Source: Nitrosomonas sp.
Lineage (GTDB): Bacteria; Pseudomonadota; Gammaproteobacteria; Burkholderiales; Nitrosomonadaceae
Direction: 5' to 3'
DNA: 33,807 nt
Assembly: GCA_008015595.1 (NCBI GenBank)
Contig: SSFW01000160.1
Span: 1 to 33,807 of the forward strand
Shown here: in pieces, positions 1 through 9,046 of the stretch
Position numbering within the stretch: position 1 is the first letter of the stretch
How the letters are laid out: each line of letters starts with the position of its first letter
Program-made: the position numbers and the translations under genes
The notes under the pieces: model-generated
The model's database searches: none
What the model saw: the letters and a program-made list of their open reading frames with translations, nothing else
Told to the model about the DNA's origin: nothing

Positions 1-509
1 CCAACGCCACCATATATAAATAATGGATTATAAGCAGTACCTGGTCTTTCAGCGACTTGGATGGCGCCAGCTCGCGCCAGTTGATTGGCTTTTCCTGTAA
101 CGAAATTATCAAAAGTAAAATTCGGGTTTAGATAATGCTTATTACTCGCTTTTTTGGAGGGTGTCGGATCAGCAACGGAAACGGTTGAAACCGCTTGATC
201 TTCCCGTGAGGTGTCGATGATCGGGTTTACTTTAGGAGTAGCTTTTTTGGTAGTGATTTCACCAAGCACGAGTTGAAATTGAATCCTTTTAGAAAAATGT
301 TGCTGCGCCATAGCTTCGATATGAGGGATAAAGTTGTCTTTAACCCATTGAAGTACAAACCGATTAGGAGCAATCAAAATAGGTTGGTCGCCACAACCTT
401 CCGAGATATCGAGCTGCAATGGTTTAATCCATGTATTGAATTGCTGAGCATTTAATTCCTTCTCAAAATGCTTAAGACATGTATACCAGAATGCTTCAAA
501 TTCCTGCAT
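1..509 (-). CDS. dnaA: Chromosomal replication initiator DnaA (N-terminal part, cut by window edge)
   Basis: DnaA binds DnaA boxes at oriC and melts the origin. Reading leftward from the ATG at 507-509, about 169 codons are present. Domain I comes first and contains ELNAQQFNTWIKPL and the APNRFVLQWVKDNF stretch. A variable charged linker follows, then the beginning of the AAA+ domain with LNPNFTFDNFVTG and YNPLFIYGGVG. The window ends inside the Walker A loop, so the ATPase and the DNA-binding domain IV are missing. The domain I wording resembles betaproteobacterial DnaA. The 265 bases upstream, to the next gene, are AT-rich and show no perfect DnaA box. In many proteobacteria the divergent neighbour is rpmH; here it is a polysaccharide gene. 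The identification is firm. Confidence 0.95.
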   Translation of the reverse strand, partial: MQEFEAFWYTCLKHFEKELNAQQFNTWIKPLQLDISEGCGDQPILIAPNRFVLQWVKDNFIPHIEAMAQQHFSKRIQFQLVLGEITTKKATPKVNPIIDTSREDQAVSTVSVADPTPSKKASNKHYLNPNFTFDNFVTGKANQLARAGAIQVAERPGTAYNPLFIYGGV

Positions 510-774
510 GGACTAACGATGTGAATTGGACTCAATAAACGTGCTTATATACATTCTACACTGATGTTTGATTTCACGTTGGTAGTTCATCGCAATGATC
601 GGTTAATTCTTTGTTTTTGAACGTATTTAGTTAATTTTATTGAAGTAATGAACTTGTTAATAACTTTAGAAGTTAAAATAAGCTAATTCATTGGTTAAAT
701 CATGAAACAATTTATACTGGAAACTGCTTTAAGGGTAATTTCAATCAAGCCTTGTATGTTCATGATCAAATACT

Positions 775-1995
775 GTGACACTTAAACCTGCCGTTCTTGC
801 TCATCATTTGAGTAAATGTTATCAACTTTATACACAGCCCAAAGATCGTTTGAAACAATTGATCTGGGGTCGGCGTCGTCAGTATTATCGAGAGTTGTGG
901 GCATTGCGTGAGATTAATCTTGCAATTATGCCAGGTGAAGTGATCGGAATTATTGGGAAAAATGGTTCGGGTAAATCAACCTTATTGCAGTTAATTTGTG
1001 GAACGCTGACACCGACAACAGGAGAAGTAGAGATCAATGGTCGTTTAGCTGCGTTGCTCGAATTGGGCGCAGGCTTTAATCCTGAGTTTACAGGTCGAGA
1101 AAATATCTGGATGAATGCAGCAATAATAGGACTGACACAACAAGAAATTGCCGACCGAATTGAACAAATTATTGATTTTTCGGAAATTCGTCCTTTTGTT
1201 GATCAACCCGTTAAAACTTACTCCAGCGGAATGTATGTAAGATTGGCTTTTTCGATCGCAATCAGTGTTGATCCGGACATTTTGATTATCGATGAGGCTT
1301 TGTCAGTTGGAGATGGCGCTTTCGCGCGCAAATCATTTAATCGTATCATGCAGTTACGGGATAGCGGCAAAACGATTTTATTTTGCTCCCACTCACTTTT
1401 TCAGATTGAGTCATTGTGTAATCGTGCATTTTGGATCAATCAAGGAGAATTGATGGCAGAAGGTGATGTAAAGCAAGTTGTTACGGCTTATCAACAATTC
1501 CTGGATCTGGGTGTATTAAGCAGCGATAATAATGATATTGCGGCGACTATTCAGCAGAATGATTATCTTGCTAATGCAAAGGGCTATGCAAGGCTTGAAA
1601 CAGTGGTCGTTGAAATTGATGGAGCACCCTGCGCTGTGGCGGTAGCCGAAAGTGGGCAATCGGCGATCCAGGTCGATGTCAAATTTTCTACGGATCCCTC
1701 GTTACCCTGTCCGACAGTTGCAGTTACACTTCATTCTATGGATGGTCGAGTAATAACAAGCGCTGCGAGTTGGGAAGATAGTATCATCCCTCGATTAACG
1801 CCAGAAGGAATAGGGGAAATAAAACTCCTCTTTGAACAACTTCCTTTACTCAAAGGTGAATATTTAGTCAGTGTGTACTTATTATGTGAGCAGGGAATTC
1901 ATCTCTATGATTCTGTTTACGGTGCCACGAAACTTCAAGTCCAGCAACAAAATCGATTACAAGGTTTTTTTATGATTCCTCATCAATGGAAGTAA
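775..1995 (+). CDS. Polysaccharide/O-antigen ABC export ATPase, Wzt-like with C-terminal extension
   Basis: This is the cytoplasmic ATPase of a Wzm/Wzt-type exporter that moves undecaprenyl-linked glycans across the inner membrane. Walker A GKNGSGKST is at residues 61-69. The family-typical LLELGAGFNPEFTGREN stretch is near 94-110. The signature YSSGM is at 149-153, Walker B with DEALSVGD near 170-180, and the H-loop His at 206. Residues from about 250 to 406 form an extra beta-rich domain like the carbohydrate-binding Wzt C-terminal domain, which in known systems recognises a modified chain end. The start is GTG with a poor ribosome-binding site; nearby ATGs are out of frame. No membrane partner (Wzm) is encoded in this window, which is unusual because wzm and wzt normally sit together. 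The next gene carries a methyltransferase domain that could make the recognised terminus (inference). Confidence 0.88.
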   Translation: MTLKPAVLAHHLSKCYQLYTQPKDRLKQLIWGRRRQYYRELWALREINLAIMPGEVIGIIGKNGSGKSTLLQLICGTLTPTTGEVEINGRLAALLELGAGFNPEFTGRENIWMNAAIIGLTQQEIADRIEQIIDFSEIRPFVDQPVKTYSSGMYVRLAFSIAISVDPDILIIDEALSVGDGAFARKSFNRIMQLRDSGKTILFCSHSLFQIESLCNRAFWINQGELMAEGDVKQVVTAYQQFLDLGVLSSDNNDIAATIQQNDYLANAKGYARLETVVVEIDGAPCAVAVAESGQSAIQVDVKFSTDPSLPCPTVAVTLHSMDGRVITSAASWEDSIIPRLTPEGIGEIKLLFEQLPLLKGEYLVSVYLLCEQGIHLYDSVYGATKLQVQQQNRLQGFFMIPHQWK

Positions 1996-2053
1996 ATTGA
2001 GTGATGGTATTTTGGGGATCATCTCGTCTATTTAATTACAGCCAAAGTTTAAC

Positions 2054-3877
2054 GTGTCTTCAATATCTAATTGCATGAATGGATTTTCATCTGAGCAAGA
2101 GATCAGTGATGGGTCTATTACAATCAATAGCCCATCGTTATTTAAAAACTTCGATTTTCCGCTTAATGTCTATGCGCACACACTTTTTTTAAATGAAGGT
2201 AGGGTAGATTATCTTCATTATGGGTTGTTTGAATCAGAACAGATTAATTTAAGCCAAGCACAACAATATTCAACTAATTTGATTCTGGATCGTTTACCAC
2301 TTCCCCCTAGTCGAATTCTGGAGGTTGGTGCAGGTTTAGGTACGACTTGTCATTTGTTGACGCAACGGAGCTATCAAGTTCACAGTATTACACCGGATCG
2401 TCAGCAAATTGCCGAAATTCATCGACGGTTTGCGACTGGGCTCAATGTAACGCAGCAACGTTATGAAGATTTGGAGCTTATTACTGAAAGCTATGATGTT
2501 ATTTTATTTCAGGAATCCGCTCAGTATATCGAACCGCTCGTGATATTTAACAAAGCGCAAGATTTATTACCAGAAGAAGGGCATATTTTCATTATTGATG
2601 AGTTTGCATTGCAGCAATCGGAAACTGCGATTGGAAGACTTCACCGATTGAAAGCTATGTTACAGTTGTCAGATCGTTTAGGCTTCGAGTTAGTGGAACA
2701 TTTGGATTTATCCTCAAAAGCAACGCCTACATTGAAGTATTTACTGCATGCCATTGGCAAGCATCGGCAGCAATTGCTGGATGATCTTGATTTGGAATCG
2801 AGTCGTCTCGATCAATTAGTGCAGTCCAATCAAGATTATCTAAATAAATATGTATCAGGTCAATTTGGCTATGCGCTATTACATTTTCGAAAAAAACGCC
2901 AATTACCATGGCGACTGTCCCGGCTTAACACCAACCAAATGCCCCATATGCTCGCGTTATTTGAGAAAATATTTAAGCACAAGATGACGCCAGAAATGTG
3001 GCAATGGAAGTATGGTTCGGAGCAATGCCGAGCAATGGGTGTTTGGTATGATAATGAGCTAATTGCGCATTATGGTGGAATGGGTCGAAGCATACTTTAT
3101 TTCGGCCAACCGCAAATGGCCGTCCAAATCGGTGATGTCATGGTTGACAGGGTAAATCATCCTGGATTAGTAAAAAAAGGCCCTTTTTTTCAGATGGCAG
3201 CAACATTCCTGGAACACTATATCGGTTATGGTAAACCTTATTTATTAGGATTTGGTTTTCCCAATGATAGGGCGATGAAAGTTGCTAAACGTCACGGATT
3301 GTATGCTGAAACGGGGCGTATGGTGGAAATAGCATGGACTCCTTATTCAAGGCGACCTTTGTGGCTTTCTCAATTGAAAATCATCGATCAGCATAATATC
3401 AACGATAATTGGGTAGTCGATGCCATTAATCAGTGTTGGCATGGTATGGCATCTGATCTTAATGCAGCGATTATAGGAATACGCGATTGGGCCTACCTAC
3501 GTGATCGTTATTTGAATCATCCTCAACATCATTATCGTATTGTGCTCGTCCTGAGTCGGTTGAGTAGAAAAGCGAGGGGAATTCTGGTACTCCAATCTAA
3601 TTCAAATGGTTGTGAAATCATGGATATGGTTGCACCACTCGATCAGATTTCCTTGCTGATAACTCATGCGAGACGAATTGCACGGATTAATGGTGATCAA
3701 CGTGTATTTTGCCAAATTACCCATAATTTCTCTGATCGTTTTATTTCAGCGAGTGGTGAAGGAATGTTGAGTGAGTTACCCATTCGAATACCCGCAAATG
3801 CTTGGAGTGATGGTCCATCACCACAATTACTCATGAATCACTGGTGGTTAATGAGTGGTGACATGGATTTTAGGTAG
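2054..3877 (+). CDS. Fusion of SAM-dependent methyltransferase and GNAT-like acyltransferase
   Basis: A two-domain protein of 607 residues. The N-terminal half is a class I methyltransferase: motif I RILEVGAGLG is at 87-96 and a YDVILFQESAQY stretch near 147-158 resembles motif IV. The C-terminal half, from about residue 295, looks like the GNAT-type N-acyltransferases found in polysaccharide clusters, with a WKYG..Q motif, GDVMVD followed by GLVKKG, and LGFGFPNDRAMKVAKRHG. The likely job is to methylate and acylate a sugar or chain end in the pathway served by the neighbouring exporter (inference). It follows the Wzt-like gene by 58 bases in the same direction. The start used is GTG; an ATG eight codons in (2075) is an alternative. 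The acyl donor and acceptor cannot be told from sequence. Confidence 0.75.
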   Translation: MSSISNCMNGFSSEQEISDGSITINSPSLFKNFDFPLNVYAHTLFLNEGRVDYLHYGLFESEQINLSQAQQYSTNLILDRLPLPPSRILEVGAGLGTTCHLLTQRSYQVHSITPDRQQIAEIHRRFATGLNVTQQRYEDLELITESYDVILFQESAQYIEPLVIFNKAQDLLPEEGHIFIIDEFALQQSETAIGRLHRLKAMLQLSDRLGFELVEHLDLSSKATPTLKYLLHAIGKHRQQLLDDLDLESSRLDQLVQSNQDYLNKYVSGQFGYALLHFRKKRQLPWRLSRLNTNQMPHMLALFEKIFKHKMTPEMWQWKYGSEQCRAMGVWYDNELIAHYGGMGRSILYFGQPQMAVQIGDVMVDRVNHPGLVKKGPFFQMAATFLEHYIGYGKPYLLGFGFPNDRAMKVAKRHGLYAETGRMVEIAWTPYSRRPLWLSQLKIIDQHNINDNWVVDAINQCWHGMASDLNAAIIGIRDWAYLRDRYLNHPQHHYRIVLVLSRLSRKARGILVLQSNSNGCEIMDMVAPLDQISLLITHARRIARINGDQRVFCQITHNFSDRFISASGEGMLSELPIRIPANAWSDGPSPQLLMNHWWLMSGDMDFR

Positions 3878-3915
3878 TGCACTATCCATTAATTTTTGTA
3901 TAAAAAACATTCTCA

Positions 3916-6870
3916 TTGGAAAATCTTCTTATTCCCTATCAAGCAACAACGACCATACCTTGTAGAAAGGTATTGGTGTTTGCCCCTCATCCTGATGATG
4001 AAGTATTTGGATGTGGCGGCGCGATTATGCGGCATCTTGCACAGGGTGTTGCTGTGGAGGTGATTATCGTCTCTGATGGTGCGTATGGAGCAAAATCGGA
4101 AGAAAGTTCAAGGCAATATGTGCTACAGCGTCAAGAAGAGAGTAACTTATCAGCAAAGATTTTAGGGTACGGTCTTCCATCATTCTGGTCATATCCAGAT
4201 CGTAAGGTTGGCTATGGAGAAAAGCTCATCCAAGACATTTTAGCTGCTATCAATCAATCCCAAGCAGATTTAATCTATGCGCCCTCTGTTTTCGAGGTGC
4301 ACCCCGATCACCGTTCGATAGGGATGACTGCGATTGAAGCAGTCAGAAGAATAGGTAAATCACTGAAGCTCGCATTGTACGAAGTGGGTATGCCGATGCG
4401 ACCCAATTGCTTACTCGATATCAGCGAATTCGTTGAGCGTAAAATGGCTGCAATGCAGTGCTTCAGCTCGCAAAACCAGAAGCAGCGCTACGATCTCGAT
4501 ATTGCGGCACTTAATCGCTATCGAACTTATACTTTGCCAGCTGAAATTCAGGCAGCGGAAGCCTATTTGATAATTTCGGCCGAAGAATTGGTTAAGGATC
4601 CATTAAAGCTTTATCAATCCGAATATGCGCGTCAAAGAGAGTTGGGAGTAGCGATCGATCGTGGTGATATTCCTTTAGTGAGTGTCATTATTCGAAGTAT
4701 GGATCGACCTACGTTAACGAGAGCTTTGGATAGTTTAGCGTTACAAACGTATCCCAATATTGAGGTTGTTTTGGTGAATGCAAAAGGCGGGATGCACGAG
4801 CAATCGTCTGATTGGTGTGGAAATTTTCCGCTTCGTTTAATTAACCAGGATGGTGAACCTTTGCTTCGCTCTAAAGCAGCGAATATTGGGTTAGATGCTT
4901 GTCAAGGTAGCTATATAAGTTTTCTTGATGATGATGATGCGATCGATCCGGACCATATTGCTAATTTGATTGAGGGAATCCAGTCAGTATCGACATGCTC
5001 AATTGCATATACCGGTGTGCGTGGTAAAGATGAGCAGGATGAAAATAAGCCGTTTGTTGAATTTAAAACGGCTGAAGTCAATTTTGCAAAATTGTTGCTA
5101 GGGAACGTTATTCCTATCCATGCAATCCTCTTTCCAGCAACGTTGTTAAAACAAGGCGCAGTGTTTGATGAAAAGCTAGCTTTATACGAGGATTGGGATT
5201 TTTGGCTACAACTTAGCCGGTACACCCCCTTTAATTTTATAAATCGAACGAGCGCTACTTATTTTACGGGTGGTGGATCGGAAGTTTCTCCGCTGCACAA
5301 TGATCCTGTTCGAGTAAAGCAAGCAACGGTTAACCTGTATCAAAAATGGCTGAAATTACTTACAGCAAGCGAATTCGCAGCGGTTGCCGATTTGCATCAT
5401 CGAACCAACAATCAATTTCAAGCTGAAATGGGCGGGTTGCACCGTGAAATTGGCAGATTGCAAGATTTGCAGCAGCAAACATGCACCCAGCTAGAGCAAA
5501 AATCGATGCATCTAAAACAGTTACAGCAGGAGCTAAATGTTTTATATGCATCGCGCTCTTGGCGCATTACATGGCCACTGCGCTGGAGTTTGGAGTGCCT
5601 TAGGGCATTAAAAAGTTTATTTAAGCGGTGCTATTACACACTTCCAGGCGCATACAGAGTTTATCGTTTTGTTAAGGGATTCAGTCAGCAGCGTAGAAGT
5701 CAATCGAGTTCTCAAATTGATCAAAGTGGGGGACCCTGGCCAATTGGACCTGCTGGGCAAATCCTGTTGATTGAGCACAGTGTGCCTCGACCAGATCAGG
5801 ATGCTGGTTCTATGATGATCTATAACTTTATCAAAGTTTTTATTGAGATGGGATATGGTGTAACATTTTATCCAGTTGATTTAGCTTATGATCCAGTCTA
5901 TACACCGCGATTGATTGAACTAAAAGTACGATGTTTAAACAAGCCTCAAGTTAATGCATTAGAGCATCATTTGGCTGCGATAGATCGTTCTTATGATTTC
6001 GTTTTATCATGCCGCCCTGTCTATACCGAAGCATTGATACCTATAATCAAAAAGTATTGCACTACGGCGCATTTCATTTATGAAACACATGATTTGCATT
6101 TTATTCGTTTACAACGACAGGCCGAGGTTGAACATAATCGCGAGATGTTGGCCCATTCCAGCTTTCTCAAAGCAATGGAGTTAAATATCGCGGCTGAAGC
6201 TGATTGTACTATTGTGGTAAGTAATAAAGAGCGAGATATTTTGTTGCGGGAAAATCCCAATCTTTATATCGAAGTAATTCCGGTTGTTAGTGAAATATTT
6301 GGACGTAAGTCCGACTTTTCTCAGCGTAGTGATTTGGTGTTCATTGGAAACTATGAGCATCGTCCTAATGTCGATGCGGTTCTGTATTTTGTGAAAGATA
6401 TTTTTCCGCAAGTCTTGAAAAAAATTCCTACAATTAAATTTTTCATCGTTGGTAGTAGTCCCCCTCAAGAAATTACTGCTTTGTCCAGTGACAATATCGT
6501 TGTTCTGGGTTTTGTGCCAGATATTACTGATGTAATGAGTCAAGCTAGAATATCCATAAATCCCTTACGGTTTGGCGCTGGAATAAAAGGAAAATTGATT
6601 ACTTGTATGTCTTATGGTCTTCCATGCATTGGCACAGGCATAGCTGCTGAAGGTATGTCGTTGACGCACGAAAAAAATATTCTGATAGCTGATACACCTT
6701 CGGCGTTCTCTGATTGCATTATTAATCTTTATTCCAATCCGATTTTATGGGAACAGCTATCAAATGAAGGACTTGCATTTGTTCAGCAAAATTTTTCACT
6801 GAATGTAGCAAAAGAAGGATTTACCCAAATATTTAATCGTTTGCGATTAAAAAATAAAACGGTTAAATAA
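3916..6870 (+). CDS. Three-domain fusion: PIG-L/LmbE deacetylase, GT2 and GT4 glycosyltransferases
   Basis: A 984-residue fusion. Residues 1 to about 235 are a PIG-L/LmbE-type zinc N-deacetylase with the HPDDE metal motif at 25-29 and HPDH at 128-131. Residues from about 255 form a family-2 glycosyltransferase (VSVIIRSMDRPTLTRALDSL; acidic LDDDDAIDPDH from 337). Residues about 505-545 are a Gln/Leu-rich coiled coil ending in the SRSWRITWPLRW linker often seen in such proteins. From about 615 to 975 there is a family-4 type glycosyltransferase (SVPRPDQDAGS; GFVPDITDVMSQARISINPLRFGAGIKGK). The start must be TTG: an in-frame TAA lies five codons upstream, and the first internal Met is after the HPDDE motif. 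It overlaps the next start by one base. It probably deacetylates an N-acetyl sugar and adds two residues in one complex (inference). Confidence 0.87.
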   Translation: MENLLIPYQATTTIPCRKVLVFAPHPDDEVFGCGGAIMRHLAQGVAVEVIIVSDGAYGAKSEESSRQYVLQRQEESNLSAKILGYGLPSFWSYPDRKVGYGEKLIQDILAAINQSQADLIYAPSVFEVHPDHRSIGMTAIEAVRRIGKSLKLALYEVGMPMRPNCLLDISEFVERKMAAMQCFSSQNQKQRYDLDIAALNRYRTYTLPAEIQAAEAYLIISAEELVKDPLKLYQSEYARQRELGVAIDRGDIPLVSVIIRSMDRPTLTRALDSLALQTYPNIEVVLVNAKGGMHEQSSDWCGNFPLRLINQDGEPLLRSKAANIGLDACQGSYISFLDDDDAIDPDHIANLIEGIQSVSTCSIAYTGVRGKDEQDENKPFVEFKTAEVNFAKLLLGNVIPIHAILFPATLLKQGAVFDEKLALYEDWDFWLQLSRYTPFNFINRTSATYFTGGGSEVSPLHNDPVRVKQATVNLYQKWLKLLTASEFAAVADLHHRTNNQFQAEMGGLHREIGRLQDLQQQTCTQLEQKSMHLKQLQQELNVLYASRSWRITWPLRWSLECLRALKSLFKRCYYTLPGAYRVYRFVKGFSQQRRSQSSSQIDQSGGPWPIGPAGQILLIEHSVPRPDQDAGSMMIYNFIKVFIEMGYGVTFYPVDLAYDPVYTPRLIELKVRCLNKPQVNALEHHLAAIDRSYDFVLSCRPVYTEALIPIIKKYCTTAHFIYETHDLHFIRLQRQAEVEHNREMLAHSSFLKAMELNIAAEADCTIVVSNKERDILLRENPNLYIEVIPVVSEIFGRKSDFSQRSDLVFIGNYEHRPNVDAVLYFVKDIFPQVLKKIPTIKFFIVGSSPPQEITALSSDNIVVLGFVPDITDVMSQARISINPLRFGAGIKGKLITCMSYGLPCIGTGIAAEGMSLTHEKNILIADTPSAFSDCIINLYSNPILWEQLSNEGLAFVQQNFSLNVAKEGFTQIFNRLRLKNKTVK

Positions 6871-7796
6871 TGATTGATATGCAAAACCGTGTTCTTGAAT
6901 TGAATCCCACAATTTCAGTGGTCATACCGCTTTATAACCATGAGCGATATATTGATGACGCGATTGATAGCTTGTTACAACAGACGATACCTCCATTTGA
7001 AATTATCATTATTGATGATGGTTCGCATGATAATTCCTGGCAACGAGTACAGCATCGCGCAAAAGAAGAACCACGTATCATTACTTGGTCGCAGAAAAAT
7101 CAAGGCGCACATTACACGCTGAATAATGGCCTTAATCATGCAACTGGTGAGTATTTAGCCATTCTTAATTCAGATGATGTTTATCATCCACAACGCCTTG
7201 AATTTTGCCTGCAAGCAATGCAAGCCAATCCCGTTCCGGATGTAATTTGTACAGCACTCGCTTTTATTAATGAAAAGGGTAAGTCTTGTAGCAATACTTG
7301 GTATGAAGAAGCGCTAGCGTTTCACCGAAAAGTCAGTGATCTTTCATTAGCACTGATTAATGGTAATTTCTTGATGACAACCTCTAACCTATTTATGCAT
7401 CGATCGGTATGGGCTGATCTGGGTACCTTTGCAAATCTTCGTTATGCACATGATCTCGATTTCTTTTTGCGGGCAATTTCATTTAATAAAAGAATGGTTA
7501 TTCTAGAAAATCCATTATTGCATTACCGAACGCATGCTACCAATACCATCAATGAAGGGGTTCTCAAAGTCAAATTGGAATGGGCTGCTGTGGTAGCCTA
7601 TTATGCTTGGAAGATGAAGCGAAATGATTGGAGCTATTGGGAGCAACTGGTCGAAATAACCAATCGCCATGATTTAACAAGGATGCTTTTTTTCTTTTTT
7701 AAATACTATCAACAGAATGTTACTGAAAGGCTTGCGGTTGATGATTGGCTCGCTGATAACGCTTTTTGCAAATTTCTTACTGACACGATTCGATGA
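6870..7796 (+). CDS. Family 2 glycosyltransferase
   Basis: A cytoplasmic or membrane-associated inverting glycosyltransferase of 308 residues with the GT-A fold. The N-terminus reads SVVIPLYNHERYIDDAIDSL followed by the nucleotide-sugar binding IIIDDGSHDNS. The metal-binding stretch is LAILNSDDVYHPQRL near residues 93-107. A later DLDFFLRAI segment fits the acceptor/catalytic-base region. There is no transmembrane tail. The ATG shares one base with the stop codon of the three-domain fusion upstream, and the stop overlaps the next start by four bases (ATGA), so translation is coupled within an operon. Donor and acceptor are not predictable from the sequence. Confidence 0.88.
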   Translation: MIDMQNRVLELNPTISVVIPLYNHERYIDDAIDSLLQQTIPPFEIIIIDDGSHDNSWQRVQHRAKEEPRIITWSQKNQGAHYTLNNGLNHATGEYLAILNSDDVYHPQRLEFCLQAMQANPVPDVICTALAFINEKGKSCSNTWYEEALAFHRKVSDLSLALINGNFLMTTSNLFMHRSVWADLGTFANLRYAHDLDFFLRAISFNKRMVILENPLLHYRTHATNTINEGVLKVKLEWAAVVAYYAWKMKRNDWSYWEQLVEITNRHDLTRMLFFFFKYYQQNVTERLAVDDWLADNAFCKFLTDTIR

Positions 7797-9046
7797 AAAT
7801 TCTTACTATCAGTAATCTTTACCCCCCTAATATAGTCGGTGGCTATGAAGTACTGTGCTTTGAGGTAATGCGGGGACTGGCTGAAAAAGGGCATGAAATC
7901 AACGTGCTGACCAGCGATTATGGCGGCAAACAAGCGATTTATCCGAATCAGCAAGTACAGCGCTTACTTACTTTACTTGCCACAGAAGGTAATATTTATA
8001 AACCATTGAATATTTCTGCGATCGAGCGCAACAATATTAATCAAAAAAATCTGCAGACATTGTCTAGAACGCTGGATGAAATAAACCCAGATCTTATTTT
8101 TATTTGGAATCTGCATTTTTTTGATGTGTCGCTGCTCGATGCACTTTCATTGGTTAAGAAGAAACAGGTTTATTTGCTTTCTGATAATTGGCTTATCAAT
8201 TTTTATAATAGTGATTTTGTTGCTAATTATTTTTCTCGTGAGGTTTATGTAAAGCGCGATCGTTGGCATGCTTGTTGGCATCGTTTTAAAAGTAGACTCT
8301 TTAATGGTCAGAAGAAGCGAAGTATGCTGGGTTACGCTATATTCGCTAGCCGATTCATGCAAAATCTTTATTCTCGTGCTGGGTTTGAGTTTGCAAACAG
8401 TAAGATTATTTATCACGGTATTTCATCAGGAGTAGAAGAATCGTTACCGTTTGCTAAACGCGAAACGTTTATTGCTAACGATGAGCTACGTCTATTATTC
8501 GCTGGACGTGTAGTGGATATCAAAGGTGTCCATACAGCGATCGAAGCCATGCCCCATATAATAAATGCGTTACCAAATTTGAAAATAAGCCTATCTATCG
8601 TAGGTGATATGCGCGATCAACAGTATGTGGCTAATCTGAAGAAAATAATTGCGGAGCTTGGAGTAGAAGAAAGAGTTTGCTTTATCCCACCAGTAGAGGA
8701 ATCGAAACTGTTTGGTCTTTTTCAAGACTATGATATTTACCTTTTTCCCTCTTTATATGAGCCTTTTTCTCTTACGTTAATTCATGCACTTCGGGCGGGT
8801 ATTCCCACGATTGCATCAGATGTTGGCGGCAATCCTGAAATTGTTTTTCATGAACAAACGGGTTTATTGTTTCGCCCAGCAGATGCTAGACATCTGGCTG
8901 CTCAGGTAGTTAAATTTGTCCATAATAAGAATTTGCGGGTGACTGTTAGTTCTGGAGCTCGAGATCATGCTAATCAGTTTACTTTTAATCGAATGATTAA
9001 TCAGATCGAAGATTATTTGTTGTATTCGCTAGAAAGTAACCAATGA
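7793..9046 (+). CDS. Family 4 glycosyltransferase (GT-B fold)
   Basis: A retaining glycosyltransferase of 417 residues. The N-terminal Rossmann half starts MKILTISNLYPPNIVGGYEV, with the Gly-rich GGYE acceptor loop typical of the family. The C-terminal half has LLFAGRVVDIKGVHTAIEAM, then FPSLYEPFSLTLIHALRAG with the donor-binding E-x7-E pattern, and the usual IASDVGGNPEIV and GLLFRPADARHLAAQV. It joins the upstream GT2 gene by an ATGA overlap and the downstream epimerase gene by another, so the three are translationally coupled. The length is normal and the gene looks intact. The exact sugar cannot be assigned. Confidence 0.9.
   Translation: MKILTISNLYPPNIVGGYEVLCFEVMRGLAEKGHEINVLTSDYGGKQAIYPNQQVQRLLTLLATEGNIYKPLNISAIERNNINQKNLQTLSRTLDEINPDLIFIWNLHFFDVSLLDALSLVKKKQVYLLSDNWLINFYNSDFVANYFSREVYVKRDRWHACWHRFKSRLFNGQKKRSMLGYAIFASRFMQNLYSRAGFEFANSKIIYHGISSGVEESLPFAKRETFIANDELRLLFAGRVVDIKGVHTAIEAMPHIINALPNLKISLSIVGDMRDQQYVANLKKIIAELGVEERVCFIPPVEESKLFGLFQDYDIYLFPSLYEPFSLTLIHALRAGIPTIASDVGGNPEIVFHEQTGLLFRPADARHLAAQVVKFVHNKNLRVTVSSGARDHANQFTFNRMINQIEDYLLYSLESNQ

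Noticed and set aside
273-455. A 60-codon open frame on the plus strand near the left edge
   Set aside because: It lies wholly inside dnaA on the other strand, which is clearly the real gene.
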